From a virus, in IMG/VR virus record IMGVR_UViG_3300007960_000052, positions 1 through 41,215 of that record: a stretch of 41,215 nucleotides of DNA; one strand, written 5' to 3'. A program made the position numbers and the translations under genes. Below the pieces are notes generated by a model that was given only the letters and a program-made list of their open reading frames with translations, searched no databases and had not been told where the DNA came from. Shown piece after piece: positions 7,891 to 15,883 of this stretch; within the stretch, counting starts at the first letter, position 1; each line of letters starts with the position of its first letter.

Positions 7891-8808
7891 ATGAGCTTAT
7901 ATCACAAGTACAGACCGACTTCCCTAGGTCAAGTCAAAGGGAACAAAGAAATCGTTTCTAGTTTAGGTAATCTGCTGAAGTCGCCAAGCACAATGCCACA
8001 CACCTACCTCTTCAAAGGGCCGACGGGTTGTGGTAAAACTACCCTCGCACGTATTATCGCTAAGGAGTTAGAAATTACTGATGCTGATTTTGTTGAAATG
8101 AACTCAAGTGATTTTAAAGGAATTGACACCATTAGAGAGATAATTAGAAATGTGGCGTATAAACCATTGGAAAGTCCTTATAGGATATACCTATTAGATG
8201 AGTGCCATAAGTTAACCAACGACGCCCAAAACGCCTTGCTAAAGACATTAGAAGATACACCTAAGCACGTTATCTTCATACTATGTACAACTGACCCACA
8301 AAAACTGCTAGCCGCCATATTGGGCAGGTGTCAAGAGTTTACTGTCAGAACCTTAACTGCCGAGGAGATGGTGAACCTCTTGACACGGGTCAGTCGTAAA
8401 GAAAAAGAAAAGGTTGATAAAAAGATACTGGAACAAATAGCCGAAGACAGCCAAGGTCATCCACGTAACGCATTGCAAATACTTGAAAAGGTATTAGCAG
8501 TCGAACCAGAATTACGTGAGGATGTCGCTAAACAAACGGCGGAGGATTTGAATAAGTCTATTGACCTGTGTAAAGCATTGATAGCTGGAAAGCCTTGGAA
8601 GGTTGTTAAGAACATTGTCAAGGACTTGAAAGATCAAGATCCTGAGGGTGTACGAAGGCACGTACTGGCATACGCCCAAGCAGTACACCTTAACAAAGGG
8701 GATGCGCAAAGTGGGTTGGTTCTAGAGGAGTTTATAGAGCCATTTTACCATACAGGATTCCCGCAACTGGTTTTGGCTTGTTCACGTGTATGTAACGGAG
8801 GAGAATAA
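7891..8808 (+). CDS. Clamp loader ATPase (DnaX/RFC small subunit-like)
   Basis: This 305-residue AAA+ protein opens and loads the sliding clamp. MSLYHKYRPTSLGQVKG is the classic N-terminus of RFC/DnaX proteins. Walker A is GPTGCGKT at 43-50 and Walker B is YLLDECHKL. Sensor 1 lies in IFILCTTDP. LGRCQEF replaces the usual SRC motif while keeping the arginine finger. The last 100 residues are the helical collar region. No second loader subunit gene is present in the window, so the complex is either homo-oligomeric or completed by genes elsewhere or by host subunits. The start follows an 81-base gap, and the stop is one base before the next ATG. Confidence 0.88.
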   Translation: MSLYHKYRPTSLGQVKGNKEIVSSLGNLLKSPSTMPHTYLFKGPTGCGKTTLARIIAKELEITDADFVEMNSSDFKGIDTIREIIRNVAYKPLESPYRIYLLDECHKLTNDAQNALLKTLEDTPKHVIFILCTTDPQKLLAAILGRCQEFTVRTLTAEEMVNLLTRVSRKEKEKVDKKILEQIAEDSQGHPRNALQILEKVLAVEPELREDVAKQTAEDLNKSIDLCKALIAGKPWKVVKNIVKDLKDQDPEGVRRHVLAYAQAVHLNKGDAQSGLVLEEFIEPFYHTGFPQLVLACSRVCNGGE

Positions 8809-8809
8809 C

Positions 8810-8998
8810 ATGCCTATTCCAACGGACGAAACTGAAATCACGTTTGGTAAATATAAAGGAACCAAACTGGCAAACGTACCCGCTTCATATTTGTTATGGC
8901 TGTATGATAATAATAAATGTGGATATGAATTGAAAACCTATATAAGAAACAACCATGAACAACTCGAAAAAGAAGCCAAAGAAACAAAGAGAAATTAA
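8810..8998 (+). CDS. DUF3820-like small protein
   Basis: This 62-residue protein contains FGKYKGTKLANVPASYLLWL, matching the (F/L)GKyKG...l..vP..YL.Wl pattern of DUF3820, a small domain also found in exonuclease-associated and phage proteins. Its function is unknown. It begins one base after the clamp loader stop, and the upstream end of that gene supplies a Shine-Dalgarno-like ggagga about 8 bases before the ATG, which supports this start. It overlaps the next gene by 44 bases in another frame. Confidence 0.7.
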   Translation: MPIPTDETEITFGKYKGTKLANVPASYLLWLYDNNKCGYELKTYIRNNHEQLEKEAKETKRN

Positions 8999-9170
8999 GA
9001 TATGGAAGGACAAAGATTGTCCTATCTGTAGGAGTGGTTTGCTTGGCGTGTGTGCGATTATACAAGAACCAACGGGGGTGACGATGTTCGTATTGAAATG
9101 TGATCACTGCGGACACGTACCAAAATCAAAAAGAGAACTAAATCAATTGTTGAACTTTAATGCAAAATAG
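8955..9170 (+). CDS. Small zinc-ribbon protein
   Basis: This 71-residue protein has a basic N-terminus (about ten Lys/Arg in the first 20 residues) and two CxxC knuckles, CPIC and CDHC, separated by about 27 residues. That spacing is typical of a zinc ribbon. It probably binds nucleic acid or a replication protein. The ATG at 8955 lies inside the preceding gene (44-base overlap); the next in-frame Met falls between the two knuckles, so the long form is preferred. It lies 3 bases before the UvsY-like gene. The specific role is unknown. Confidence 0.6.
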   Translation: MNNSKKKPKKQREIKIWKDKDCPICRSGLLGVCAIIQEPTGVTMFVLKCDHCGHVPKSKRELNQLLNFNAK

Positions 9171-9173
9171 ATT

Positions 9174-9650
9174 ATGAACTATGAACGAGATGTCGAGATA
9201 GACGAAACCGCATTGGATGTGGAATGGTTAAACCAACCTGCACTTGCATTACGGTATGGGCGCAACTGGGCGAACCTCAAAAAACAGGTAGCTCTCAAAG
9301 AAGAGGAAATTAAAATCACTCGCAGTGAGTTAATCAAAGAAGCCAACGAGACATTGGATAAACCAACTGGTCCGAACGTGGAAGCTTACTACAGAGAGCA
9401 CAGTAAGCACAAAAAGTTGAAACAACAACTGATTGAACTGGAATATGACTGTGACATAGCGTTGATTGCCAAACAGGAAATCAGCCACAGTAGAAAAGTA
9501 GCGCTGGAAAACCTTGTACGGTTACACGGACAGAACTACTTTGCTGGTCCAAGTATTCCAAGGGACTTGACACGCGAGGCAGAACAACGCCAGTCACAAC
9601 AAGATAGCGACGCAAAGGTTGCGCGCACATTTAAACGAACGAAAAAGTAG
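9174..9650 (+). CDS. UvsY-like recombination mediator candidate
   Basis: This 158-residue, mostly helical protein begins with NYERDVEIDETALDVEWLNQ and ends with ALENLVRLHGQNYFAGP followed by IPRDL. I associate these two blocks with a phage family often labelled UvsY-like and usually found just upstream of the phage SSB. The middle is a charged coiled coil. Here it precedes SSB by 22 bases, and RecA/UvsX lies further downstream, which suits a protein that helps load recombinase on SSB-coated DNA. The functional label is from remembered family resemblance, not from a catalytic motif. Confidence 0.55.
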   Translation: MNYERDVEIDETALDVEWLNQPALALRYGRNWANLKKQVALKEEEIKITRSELIKEANETLDKPTGPNVEAYYREHSKHKKLKQQLIELEYDCDIALIAKQEISHSRKVALENLVRLHGQNYFAGPSIPRDLTREAEQRQSQQDSDAKVARTFKRTKK

Positions 9651-9672
9651 TACTAATTTAAAACGTAAAACA

Positions 9673-10953
9673 ATGGCTAAGAAAACAAAAAAATCAGCCT
9701 TTAAGAACAAGGTAGGCAACAACGCAAAAACAAGTGGGAGTGGCGGTAACCAGTTTGGCTATCTAAACTTACCAAAGGGCATTGAACAGTACAGTCCGAA
9801 AGGTGGTAAACGGGAAAAGATTGACATTATCCCGTACATCGTAGGTACGAAAAACCACCCAGACAAAGACAGTGAACACGAAATCGCAATCAAGGGGGAG
9901 CCATGGTACAAGCGTCCATTCTGGGTTCACCGTAATGTTGGTTCTGATAAAGACACGGTGGTTTGTTTAAAATCATTTGGTGAGAAGTGTCCTATTTGTG
10001 AATATCGTAGCAAACGTGTCAAAGAAGGCGCAGACAAGGAGGAACTAAAGGCGTACAATAATAGCCTGCGGAACCTGTACTACGTTATTCCTAGAGGAAT
10101 TAAAAAGATGGAGGAAGTGGCCCATGTTTTTGACATGTCTCAGTTCCTATTTCAAAACCTATTGAATGAGGAAATGTTAGAGGATGAGAATTACGAGGTA
10201 TTCCCCGACCTTGAAGAAGGACTCACATTGAAAGTTCGTTGGACTGAGGAGAACTTTATGGGTAACAAATATGCCCAAGCTGGAAGGATTGATTTTGAAG
10301 AACGTGAGGAACCAATTGATGAGGAGATTATGAATGAATTGCCTGATTTAGATACGTGTTTAAAGCGTATGTCGTACGACCAGTTGCAAGCCATGTTCTT
10401 TGAAATGGGTGAACCAAGTGAAGCCGATGAGTCTACTGGTAAGGAGGACGAGGATGAAGACGAGGATGACGCTCCTACACGAAAACCACGTAGCAACAAA
10501 CCTGAAAAGGAAGAGGAAACCACAAATGATGGTGCGTTACCATTCAGTGATGACCTTGACTGGGATGAGTTGAAGGATATGGATCTGATGGAACTGGTTG
10601 ATGTTGTTAAGGCGAAAGATGAGTTGGAAGACATTGACGTAGATGATTATGACAGTGCCGAAGAGTTAGCCAAAGCCATCGCCGAGGAACTTGACATTGA
10701 CATACCAAAGGAGAAACCCAAAAAGGAAAAGCCTAAAAAGGAAGAACCTGCCAAAAAAGAGAAGGAAGACAAAGGGGGTGCGGTTGATGTTGACAGCCTT
10801 GACTGGGAAGAGTTACAGGGTATGAGTAGAAAGAAGTTGAAGAAACTCATTAAACAAGAAGACCTCACAGAGGATGTTGACCCAGACGATTACGAGGACG
10901 ACGAAGAGTTGGCTAAAGCAATCGCTGAGGAATTAGTAATTGATATTGATTAA
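9673..10953 (+). CDS. Zinc-containing single-stranded DNA-binding protein with a duplicated acidic C-terminal module
   Basis: This 426-residue protein starts at ATG 9673; the longer frame overlaps the previous gene. After a basic, Gly/Ser-rich N-terminus there is an OB-fold-sized core holding CLKSFGEKCPICEYR (a gp32-like zinc site), followed by a segment ending near residue 245. The C-terminal 180 residues are highly acidic with Lys/Pro/Glu linkers. They contain two copies of a module: LDWDEL...DVDDYDSAEELAKAIAEELDI and LDWEEL...DPDDYEDDEELAKAIAEELVI. Acidic SSB tails recruit partner proteins. The location between the UvsY-like protein and RecA/UvsX fits a T4 gp32-like role. The module is also found in the protein at the right edge of the window. 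Confidence 0.7.
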   Translation: MAKKTKKSAFKNKVGNNAKTSGSGGNQFGYLNLPKGIEQYSPKGGKREKIDIIPYIVGTKNHPDKDSEHEIAIKGEPWYKRPFWVHRNVGSDKDTVVCLKSFGEKCPICEYRSKRVKEGADKEELKAYNNSLRNLYYVIPRGIKKMEEVAHVFDMSQFLFQNLLNEEMLEDENYEVFPDLEEGLTLKVRWTEENFMGNKYAQAGRIDFEEREEPIDEEIMNELPDLDTCLKRMSYDQLQAMFFEMGEPSEADESTGKEDEDEDEDDAPTRKPRSNKPEKEEETTNDGALPFSDDLDWDELKDMDLMELVDVVKAKDELEDIDVDDYDSAEELAKAIAEELDIDIPKEKPKKEKPKKEEPAKKEKEDKGGAVDVDSLDWEELQGMSRKKLKKLIKQEDLTEDVDPDDYEDDEELAKAIAEELVIDID

Positions 10954-10956
10954 GTT

Positions 10957-11292
10957 ATGAATGTACTTAGAAATAAGAACAGTACAAACAACGGTAAGAG
11001 ATTAGTTGGGGGATACGTCCCCCAACATCTCTATCAAGCTCTGTATTTAAAGAGCTTAGCCGAAGGGGTGTCTATTAACCAGTTAGTAGAAAAATCCCTT
11101 ACAGAGACCGTCGGTGACATTGTCACTATTCCCGAAATGGTTAATAAGATTATTGACCGCGCCAATCACAGTTACCGCAACTTGAATACCAATAGCAAAC
11201 GGAAATTCAGAAGCGGACTGCGTGCGCAACTAACTAACAAAAAAGTTGACGAGAGTATTATCGATGAAATCATTAACGGTATTAAGTTATGA
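10957..11292 (+). CDS. Ribbon-helix-helix (Arc/CopG-like) protein
   Basis: This 111-residue protein carries VGGYVPQHLYQALYLKSL followed by AEGVSINQLVEKSL, the strand-helix-helix pattern of ribbon-helix-helix DNA-binding domains. The C-terminal 50 residues are helical and basic, with no family recognised. It lies 3 bases after the SSB stop and overlaps recA by 4 bases (ATGA). It could be a transcriptional regulator of this block or a DNA-binding accessory factor for recombination. No operator repeat was identified nearby. Confidence 0.6.
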   Translation: MNVLRNKNSTNNGKRLVGGYVPQHLYQALYLKSLAEGVSINQLVEKSLTETVGDIVTIPEMVNKIIDRANHSYRNLNTNSKRKFRSGLRAQLTNKKVDESIIDEIINGIKL

Positions 11293-12371
11293 GGAGAACC
11301 AAGAAAAAATTCAGCAGGACTAAAACAAATAAACCGTTATCGGCCCAAATGAAAAAACGGGTGGAACAACCTTTCGAACCTGTTGAAGATCATACCAATT
11401 ACAAAGGCAACACAGAAGTGATGGTCAGTACTGGAAGCACCTTATTAGATTTGGCTATTAGTGGTAAACGTAAAAGAGGCGGTGGTGTTCCTGGCGGTAT
11501 TATGTTGGAAGCCTTTGGACCTGAGGGTAGTGGGAAGACTGTACTACTTTGTGAGATGGCTGGTGCTATACAACGGTTACACGGAGATGTGAAGTTTAAC
11601 GACCCCGAAGCCCGTTTAAATGAGCAGTTCGCAGCCATGTTTGGCGTAGACACCAAGGAAATGGAGATTGAGGAACCTGATACGGTTACAGATATCTTCA
11701 AGGCTCTTAACAAATGGGAACCTGAAGGGAATGGTAAGGTACACGGGTTGATGACAGATAGTTTGGCCGCCTTGAGTACCAATATGGAAATGGAGAATGA
11801 GGAAGGCGATAAAATGGGTATGCGCCGTGCCAAAGAGTTCAGCGAGGGTTTCCGGAAAGCCTGTAGACACCTAAAAAAGATGAACATCATTATGGCTTGC
11901 AGTAACCAGATAAGAGTTAAGAATGGCGCAAGTAAATACGAGGAACAGTTCACCGTTCCAGGTGGTACGGCGATTGCCTTTTATTCTAGTGTACGGTTAC
12001 GCTTTCACAAGCCAAAGAAGATTAAGAAAAAGGTCAAATATGCAGGCAAGGAGGTTGAACGTACCATAGGCGTTGAAACCAAAGTGGAGGTCTACAAAAA
12101 TAGTTGCGACGCCCCTTATAGAACAGCCCCGTTGTGTATTATGTTTGATTATGGTATTGATGATATCAGGATGAACCTTCAGTTCCTAAAGGATTACAGC
12201 AAGTCAATCATGTATCACATCGACGAAGTACAGTTATCTAAGTCAATGGAAGAAGCTATTATGATGGTGGAAAAAGGTCATTTGGAAGAGGACTTGAAGG
12301 AAGCAGTGATCGACCTGTGGCACGATATCGAAAACCGTTTTAAAGTAACGCGTAAAAAGAAAAGGAGATAG
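11289..12371 (+). CDS. recA: RecA/UvsX-type recombinase
   Basis: This 360-residue protein drives homologous strand exchange. It has Walker A GPEGSGKT, the FNDPEARLN segment that corresponds to the RecA DAEHALD block, a Walker B-like strand before MTDSLAAL, and CSNQIRVKNG, which corresponds to the L2 region. VPGGTAIAFYSSVRLR matches the conserved PGG..L.F....R segment. The N-terminal 40 residues are basic. It overlaps the RHH gene by 4 bases and is followed one base later by an unknown gene. The sequence is too divergent for me to say whether bacterial RecA or T4 UvsX is closer. Confidence 0.88.
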   Translation: MRRTKKKFSRTKTNKPLSAQMKKRVEQPFEPVEDHTNYKGNTEVMVSTGSTLLDLAISGKRKRGGGVPGGIMLEAFGPEGSGKTVLLCEMAGAIQRLHGDVKFNDPEARLNEQFAAMFGVDTKEMEIEEPDTVTDIFKALNKWEPEGNGKVHGLMTDSLAALSTNMEMENEEGDKMGMRRAKEFSEGFRKACRHLKKMNIIMACSNQIRVKNGASKYEEQFTVPGGTAIAFYSSVRLRFHKPKKIKKKVKYAGKEVERTIGVETKVEVYKNSCDAPYRTAPLCIMFDYGIDDIRMNLQFLKDYSKSIMYHIDEVQLSKSMEEAIMMVEKGHLEEDLKEAVIDLWHDIENRFKVTRKKKRR

Positions 12372-12372
12372 T

Positions 12373-12819
12373 ATGGCATTCCAAAACCAAATGAATCACA
12401 GCGGCGGGCGCAAAGTAGCAATGAACCCGATATCCCCAAAACAACGTCACGACAGAAACGTGCGTAGAGAATTAGCAATAGCGAAACAGGTACTGATCGG
12501 CTATGTGAACAAAGCATTGCAAGCGTATAATGAGCACGGTTGTGACAGGTTGGCAGCCTCGCAAATGATTGATATGTATGAAAGGAAATACATTGAGTAC
12601 GTCCGTAATCATAACGCCAGCAAACAAAGGTTCGCTGAATTGCGTGAGACAGATTTTAATGATTTATTAACCACAACAATTGAAAAGCATGAAGCGTACC
12701 AAACCTACAAAAGCAGTTGGACATACAAGTTCATCGAATGGTGGAACAGATCAGCCGTCGGTCAACTTATTAGCATTAGACATCGCAACAAAGACGGGAT
12801 GGAAAACAAGAACAAGTAG
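12373..12819 (+). CDS. Hypothetical helical protein
   Basis: This 148-residue, basic, mostly helical protein has no recognised motif. Residues 28-90 form probable long helices (RRELAIAKQVLIGYVNKAL and the following segments). The C-terminus has an aromatic patch, YKFIEWWNRSAVGQL. The last 131 bases overlap the RuvC-like gene in a different frame, which is unusually long for this compact block. It lies one base after recA, so a recombination or repair role is plausible but unsupported. Confidence 0.6.
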   Translation: MAFQNQMNHSGGRKVAMNPISPKQRHDRNVRRELAIAKQVLIGYVNKALQAYNEHGCDRLAASQMIDMYERKYIEYVRNHNASKQRFAELRETDFNDLLTTTIEKHEAYQTYKSSWTYKFIEWWNRSAVGQLISIRHRNKDGMENKNK

Positions 12820-13195
12820 CGGGGTCTGGGACTTTAAACCCAACAGAGGAGAGAGCGAAGGCATGCGTGTGGTACGTTTTAAAGCTCGTGTACGGGAGTT
12901 AATAAGGTTGGAGCGTATAGATGTAATAGCTTACGAAAGACCAGCTGGTAAACATAAAGCCAGCATAATGGTAGCCAGTGAAATGATTGGTGTGTTGAAG
13001 GATTTGTGTAGTAAAAAGAAAATCAATTATGCATCCTATTCCGCAAGTGAAATTAAGAAGTTTGCTACTGGCAAGGGTAATTGTAGCAAGGAGTTAATGA
13101 TACAAGCTGCAATCGATTCGGGTTACCAACCGCAGGATGATAATGAGGCTGACGCTATACACTTGTATAATCTAGTAATGAAGGAGTTATCTTGA
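12689..13195 (+). CDS. RuvC-like Holliday junction resolvase/nuclease
   Basis: This 168-residue RNase H-fold protein has VNLLALDIATKTGW with the first catalytic Asp, VIAYERPAGKHKA with the Glu of the second motif, and DNEADAIHLYN with the C-terminal acidic pair. This order and spacing match RuvC-type resolvases. The start must lie before the first motif. ATG 12689 (or TTG 12680) is the only reasonable choice, and it forces a 131-base overlap with the previous gene. The N-terminal 25 residues before the first strand are likely unstructured. The next gene begins 1 base downstream. It probably resolves branched replication or recombination DNA before packaging. Confidence 0.78.
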   Translation: MKRTKPTKAVGHTSSSNGGTDQPSVNLLALDIATKTGWKTRTSSGVWDFKPNRGESEGMRVVRFKARVRELIRLERIDVIAYERPAGKHKASIMVASEMIGVLKDLCSKKKINYASYSASEIKKFATGKGNCSKELMIQAAIDSGYQPQDDNEADAIHLYNLVMKELS

Positions 13196-13196
13196 T

Positions 13197-13496
13197 ATGA
13201 TGTTAATTAATGCACTGGAGATAGTGTTTGAATTTAGGCACTTTCCAGAAGAAGAATTAAGAAACCAGTACCCAGACGCAGTGACAAAATTTAGTTATGA
13301 TGATTCACGTGGAAATATTAGTGTCCGAACACTTAACAACAAAGAGGACGTATTTGATAATCCCCACAGGGTTTTGATTCTAAAGTATTTGCCTGAATGG
13401 TTTGATTTTAAATTGTTTCGAATATATCTAATCCAATACCTAACAAACGATGATAAAGACACTAACGATACGAAACTTCCAGAGTCACAAGCGTAG
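13197..13496 (+). CDS. Hypothetical protein
   Basis: This 99-residue acidic protein has no recognised motif. Predicted strands and aromatic residues in the first 80 residues (LEIVFEFRHFPEEEL, VLILKYLPEWFDFKL) suggest a small folded domain. It starts one base after the RuvC-like stop and overlaps the Rad50-like gene by 47 bases in another frame. Its retention in a compact block argues that it is real, but its function is unknown. Confidence 0.5.
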   Translation: MMLINALEIVFEFRHFPEEELRNQYPDAVTKFSYDDSRGNISVRTLNNKEDVFDNPHRVLILKYLPEWFDFKLFRIYLIQYLTNDDKDTNDTKLPESQA

Positions 13497-14505
13497 CAAA
13501 CTGGTATTGCATAAAGGGTTGAACGTTATCATTGGTGAAAGTGATAGCGGGAAGTCAGCTATACTACGGGCTTTGCGTTGGGTAATTGCCAACAAACCAT
13601 CGGGGGACGCTTATCGTCGTCGTGTGGGTGGTACTGTGTTTGATACGGATGTGAAAATTGTTACGGATAACGGCACGGTGAAAAAGGTTAAGGGAAAGGG
13701 AGTGAACCTGTACCAGTTAGATGACCAAGTGTTTAAGGCGTTCGGAAAGGATATACCAAAGGAGGTGCAAGATTGTTTGAATATGTACGAAACAAACATC
13801 CAAAGACAGTTAGACACCCCGTTTCTGTTGAGTGATAGTCCCGGCGTTGTTGCCCAGCATTTTAACAAGGTGGCGAACCTTGATAAGATAGACAAAGGAC
13901 AAACCAACATCCAACGAGAAATCAGTACACTAAATAAAGATATTAAGTACATTGACGGGGAGATTGAAAGTAAGAAAACCCAGTTAACCGAGTTCCCCAA
14001 CCTTAAAATGCTTGACAGGAAAATCAAACAGGTTGAACGTAAGCAAGAGAAACTTGACAAGATAGATGACGAGGGTGTTGCGTTGCAAAGTTTAACTAAT
14101 GACCTTAGCAACATAGAAGGGGAGTTGGTGAAGTATGGTGATGTTGAGACCGCCCTTAATGACATTTATGATTTGATGGCGCTGCAGGATAGTCTTGGTG
14201 GTAAGATGGAGGATTACCACAATCTGAGTGATTTAGGCAAAGCAATAGTAAAGACCACCAACAAGATCAATGCCTTACAAAACACCATTAAAGCGGAAGG
14301 GGAGATAGACGAGGTGCTTAAATTACACAACAGCCTTAAAGAAAAGGACACCCAGTTATCGCAATTAGAAAAACTATACAAGGATACCATATCTACAACA
14401 AAATCCCTCACAGAGGAGGAATTAAAGTTAGGTAAATTAGAGGAAGAATATCATAAGAACTTCCCAGACATTTGCCCATTGTGTAATCATACAACCAAAC
14501 GATGA
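13450..14505 (+). CDS. Rad50/SbcC (gp46-like) N-terminal half: ATPase lobe, coiled coil and zinc hook
   Basis: This 351-residue protein begins with MIKTLTIRNFQSHKRSKL, the standard start of SMC/Rad50 ATPases, and has Walker A GESDSGKS at 29-36. Residues from about 130 are a long coiled coil. It then ends with CPLCN and six more residues, i.e. a zinc-hook CxxC right at the C-terminus. There is no signature motif or Walker B. Those are found in the separate gene at 15870-16484, so the enzyme is split at the hook. The two halves together have about 555 residues, close to T4 gp46. It would pair with the Mre11-like nuclease encoded between the halves to process DNA ends. It overlaps the following gene by 4 bases (ATGA). 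Confidence 0.85.
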   Translation: MIKTLTIRNFQSHKRSKLVLHKGLNVIIGESDSGKSAILRALRWVIANKPSGDAYRRRVGGTVFDTDVKIVTDNGTVKKVKGKGVNLYQLDDQVFKAFGKDIPKEVQDCLNMYETNIQRQLDTPFLLSDSPGVVAQHFNKVANLDKIDKGQTNIQREISTLNKDIKYIDGEIESKKTQLTEFPNLKMLDRKIKQVERKQEKLDKIDDEGVALQSLTNDLSNIEGELVKYGDVETALNDIYDLMALQDSLGGKMEDYHNLSDLGKAIVKTTNKINALQNTIKAEGEIDEVLKLHNSLKEKDTQLSQLEKLYKDTISTTKSLTEEELKLGKLEEEYHKNFPDICPLCNHTTKR

Positions 14506-14771
14506 AGAAATTAGTATATATCCTGACCGTACACGGTGACATCTACCGACCTCAAGAACCAAATGTACAAGACCCCACAAAGGTTGCCGGGTATTATCAC
14601 CCAGTTTGTCTGATTAAGAAATTATTATTTGGTAGATGGCAGATTGATTACTTCTGTCCAAAGGTAGCGTGTGTGAATGGTGGTATTTCGCGAGGTGATG
14701 AAAATACACCAAATATCAGACTCATACTTTACCCAAACGGAATTCAACAAATACGTTATGAAAAGGACTAA
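14502..14771 (+). CDS. Hypothetical protein between the Rad50 N-half and Mre11 genes
   Basis: This 89-residue protein begins MKKLVYILTVHGDIYRPQEP and has two Cys in YFCPKVACVNGG. No known motif is visible. It overlaps the upstream Rad50 half by 4 bases and the Mre11-like gene by 14 bases, so it is translationally embedded in the complex operon. The context suggests an accessory factor of the nuclease complex; the sequence itself does not show this. Confidence 0.5.
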   Translation: MKKLVYILTVHGDIYRPQEPNVQDPTKVAGYYHPVCLIKKLLFGRWQIDYFCPKVACVNGGISRGDENTPNIRLILYPNGIQQIRYEKD

Positions 14772-15648
14772 AAAGAAAACCTTTAAACGAGCAGACCTCA
14801 TATTGTGCGCTGACATACACCTTATGGAGAACAAACCCGTATGCAGAACGGATGACTTTGTTACAGAGACACAATGGAAAAAGATGAATTGGTTATGTGA
14901 ATTGCAAAACACACATGATTGCCAAGTGATGCACGCTGGTGATTTGTTTCATTATTGGAAGCCGAGTCCTTGGTTGTTGTCAAAGGCGTTGAATTATTTA
15001 CCTATGAATATGATGTCTTGTTATGGCAATCACGATTTACCCCAACACAATTATGAGTTAAAAGAAAAAAGTGGTCTGTATGTTTTAGAACAAGCAGGAG
15101 CAATTCAGATAGATGGTGGTCACTGGGGTGCGGATGGTCCAGGCATTGTTGATATTATTGATGAGCGTCGGATTGGTATGGTTCACATCATGACATACCA
15201 AGGCAAAGAACCATATCCAGGCTGCACAGCACCAAAGGGGGCTACGCTATTACGCCAGTACCCTGAATATGATTTGATAGTTACGGGAGACAATCACAAA
15301 CCATTCGTAGAAGAACATGAGGGGAGGTTACTGGTAAATCCTGGCTCATTATTTAGGACAACGGCTGCACAATTTGATTACAAACCCCGTGTCTATTTAT
15401 GGTATGCTGAAACAAACACCGTAGAAGCTGTCTATGTACCAATAGAGGAGGGCGTAATTAGCAGGGAACATATAGAGAAGGTTGGAGAACGTAATGATAG
15501 AATCGACGCGTTCATTAACACCCTCAACGACGACTGGGAAGCTAAGATGAGTTTTGAAGAAAATATTGAACGATTTAAGGAAGAGAATAATGTAAGTGAT
15601 AAAGTAATGAAAATAATCTATAAAGCAATTGACAATGGCACTAACTGA
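14758..15648 (+). CDS. Mre11/SbcD (gp47-like) metallophosphoesterase nuclease
   Basis: This 296-residue protein starts at ATG 14758; the longer frame covers the previous gene. It has the full calcineurin-type metallophosphatase set: ADIHL with Asp19 and His21, HAGDLFHYW, CYGNHDLP, MVHIM, and VTGDNHKPF. The last is followed by LLVNPGSLFR, a typical late segment of SbcD/gp47 proteins. The C-terminal 90 residues are helical and probably bind the Rad50 coiled-coil base. It is the nuclease subunit of the DNA end-processing complex, encoded between the two Rad50 half-genes. It overlaps the next gene by 14 bases. Confidence 0.88.
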   Translation: MKRTKKKTFKRADLILCADIHLMENKPVCRTDDFVTETQWKKMNWLCELQNTHDCQVMHAGDLFHYWKPSPWLLSKALNYLPMNMMSCYGNHDLPQHNYELKEKSGLYVLEQAGAIQIDGGHWGADGPGIVDIIDERRIGMVHIMTYQGKEPYPGCTAPKGATLLRQYPEYDLIVTGDNHKPFVEEHEGRLLVNPGSLFRTTAAQFDYKPRVYLWYAETNTVEAVYVPIEEGVISREHIEKVGERNDRIDAFINTLNDDWEAKMSFEENIERFKEENNVSDKVMKIIYKAIDNGTN

Positions 15649-15883
15649 AAAAGACCTACTGAAAAAGAAACAGGAACTGGAGACTGCTAAGAGCACAGTT
15701 GCTGAACTTACTGGTGAAAAGAACACCCTGTTAAAACGGTTGGAAAAGGAGTACGGGTGCAAAGATATCCGTGAGGCCCGTAAGAAAATCAAAACCATGC
15801 AGACGGGGGCGGAGACCCTTGAAAAGGAAATCGAAACCAAAACCCAAGAGATTGAGGACAAATACTTTAATGATGAAGATTAG
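15635..15883 (+). CDS. Small coiled-coil protein between Mre11 and the Rad50 C-half
   Basis: This 82-residue, almost wholly charged coiled coil (heptad-like Leu/Ile with Lys/Glu) carries EYGCKDIREARKKI in the middle. It has no hook CxxC. It overlaps the Mre11 gene by 14 bases and the Rad50 C-terminal half by 14 bases. In a one-piece Rad50 the descending coiled coil would occupy this place, so it may be a separated coil segment or a brace of the split complex. This is inferred from order and composition only. Confidence 0.6.
   Translation: MALTEKDLLKKKQELETAKSTVAELTGEKNTLLKRLEKEYGCKDIREARKKIKTMQTGAETLEKEIETKTQEIEDKYFNDED

Noticed and set aside
10191-10868. Ser-rich antisense frames opposite the SSB tail
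   Set aside because: They mirror the Asp/Glu-rich codons of the acidic tail; no independent evidence.
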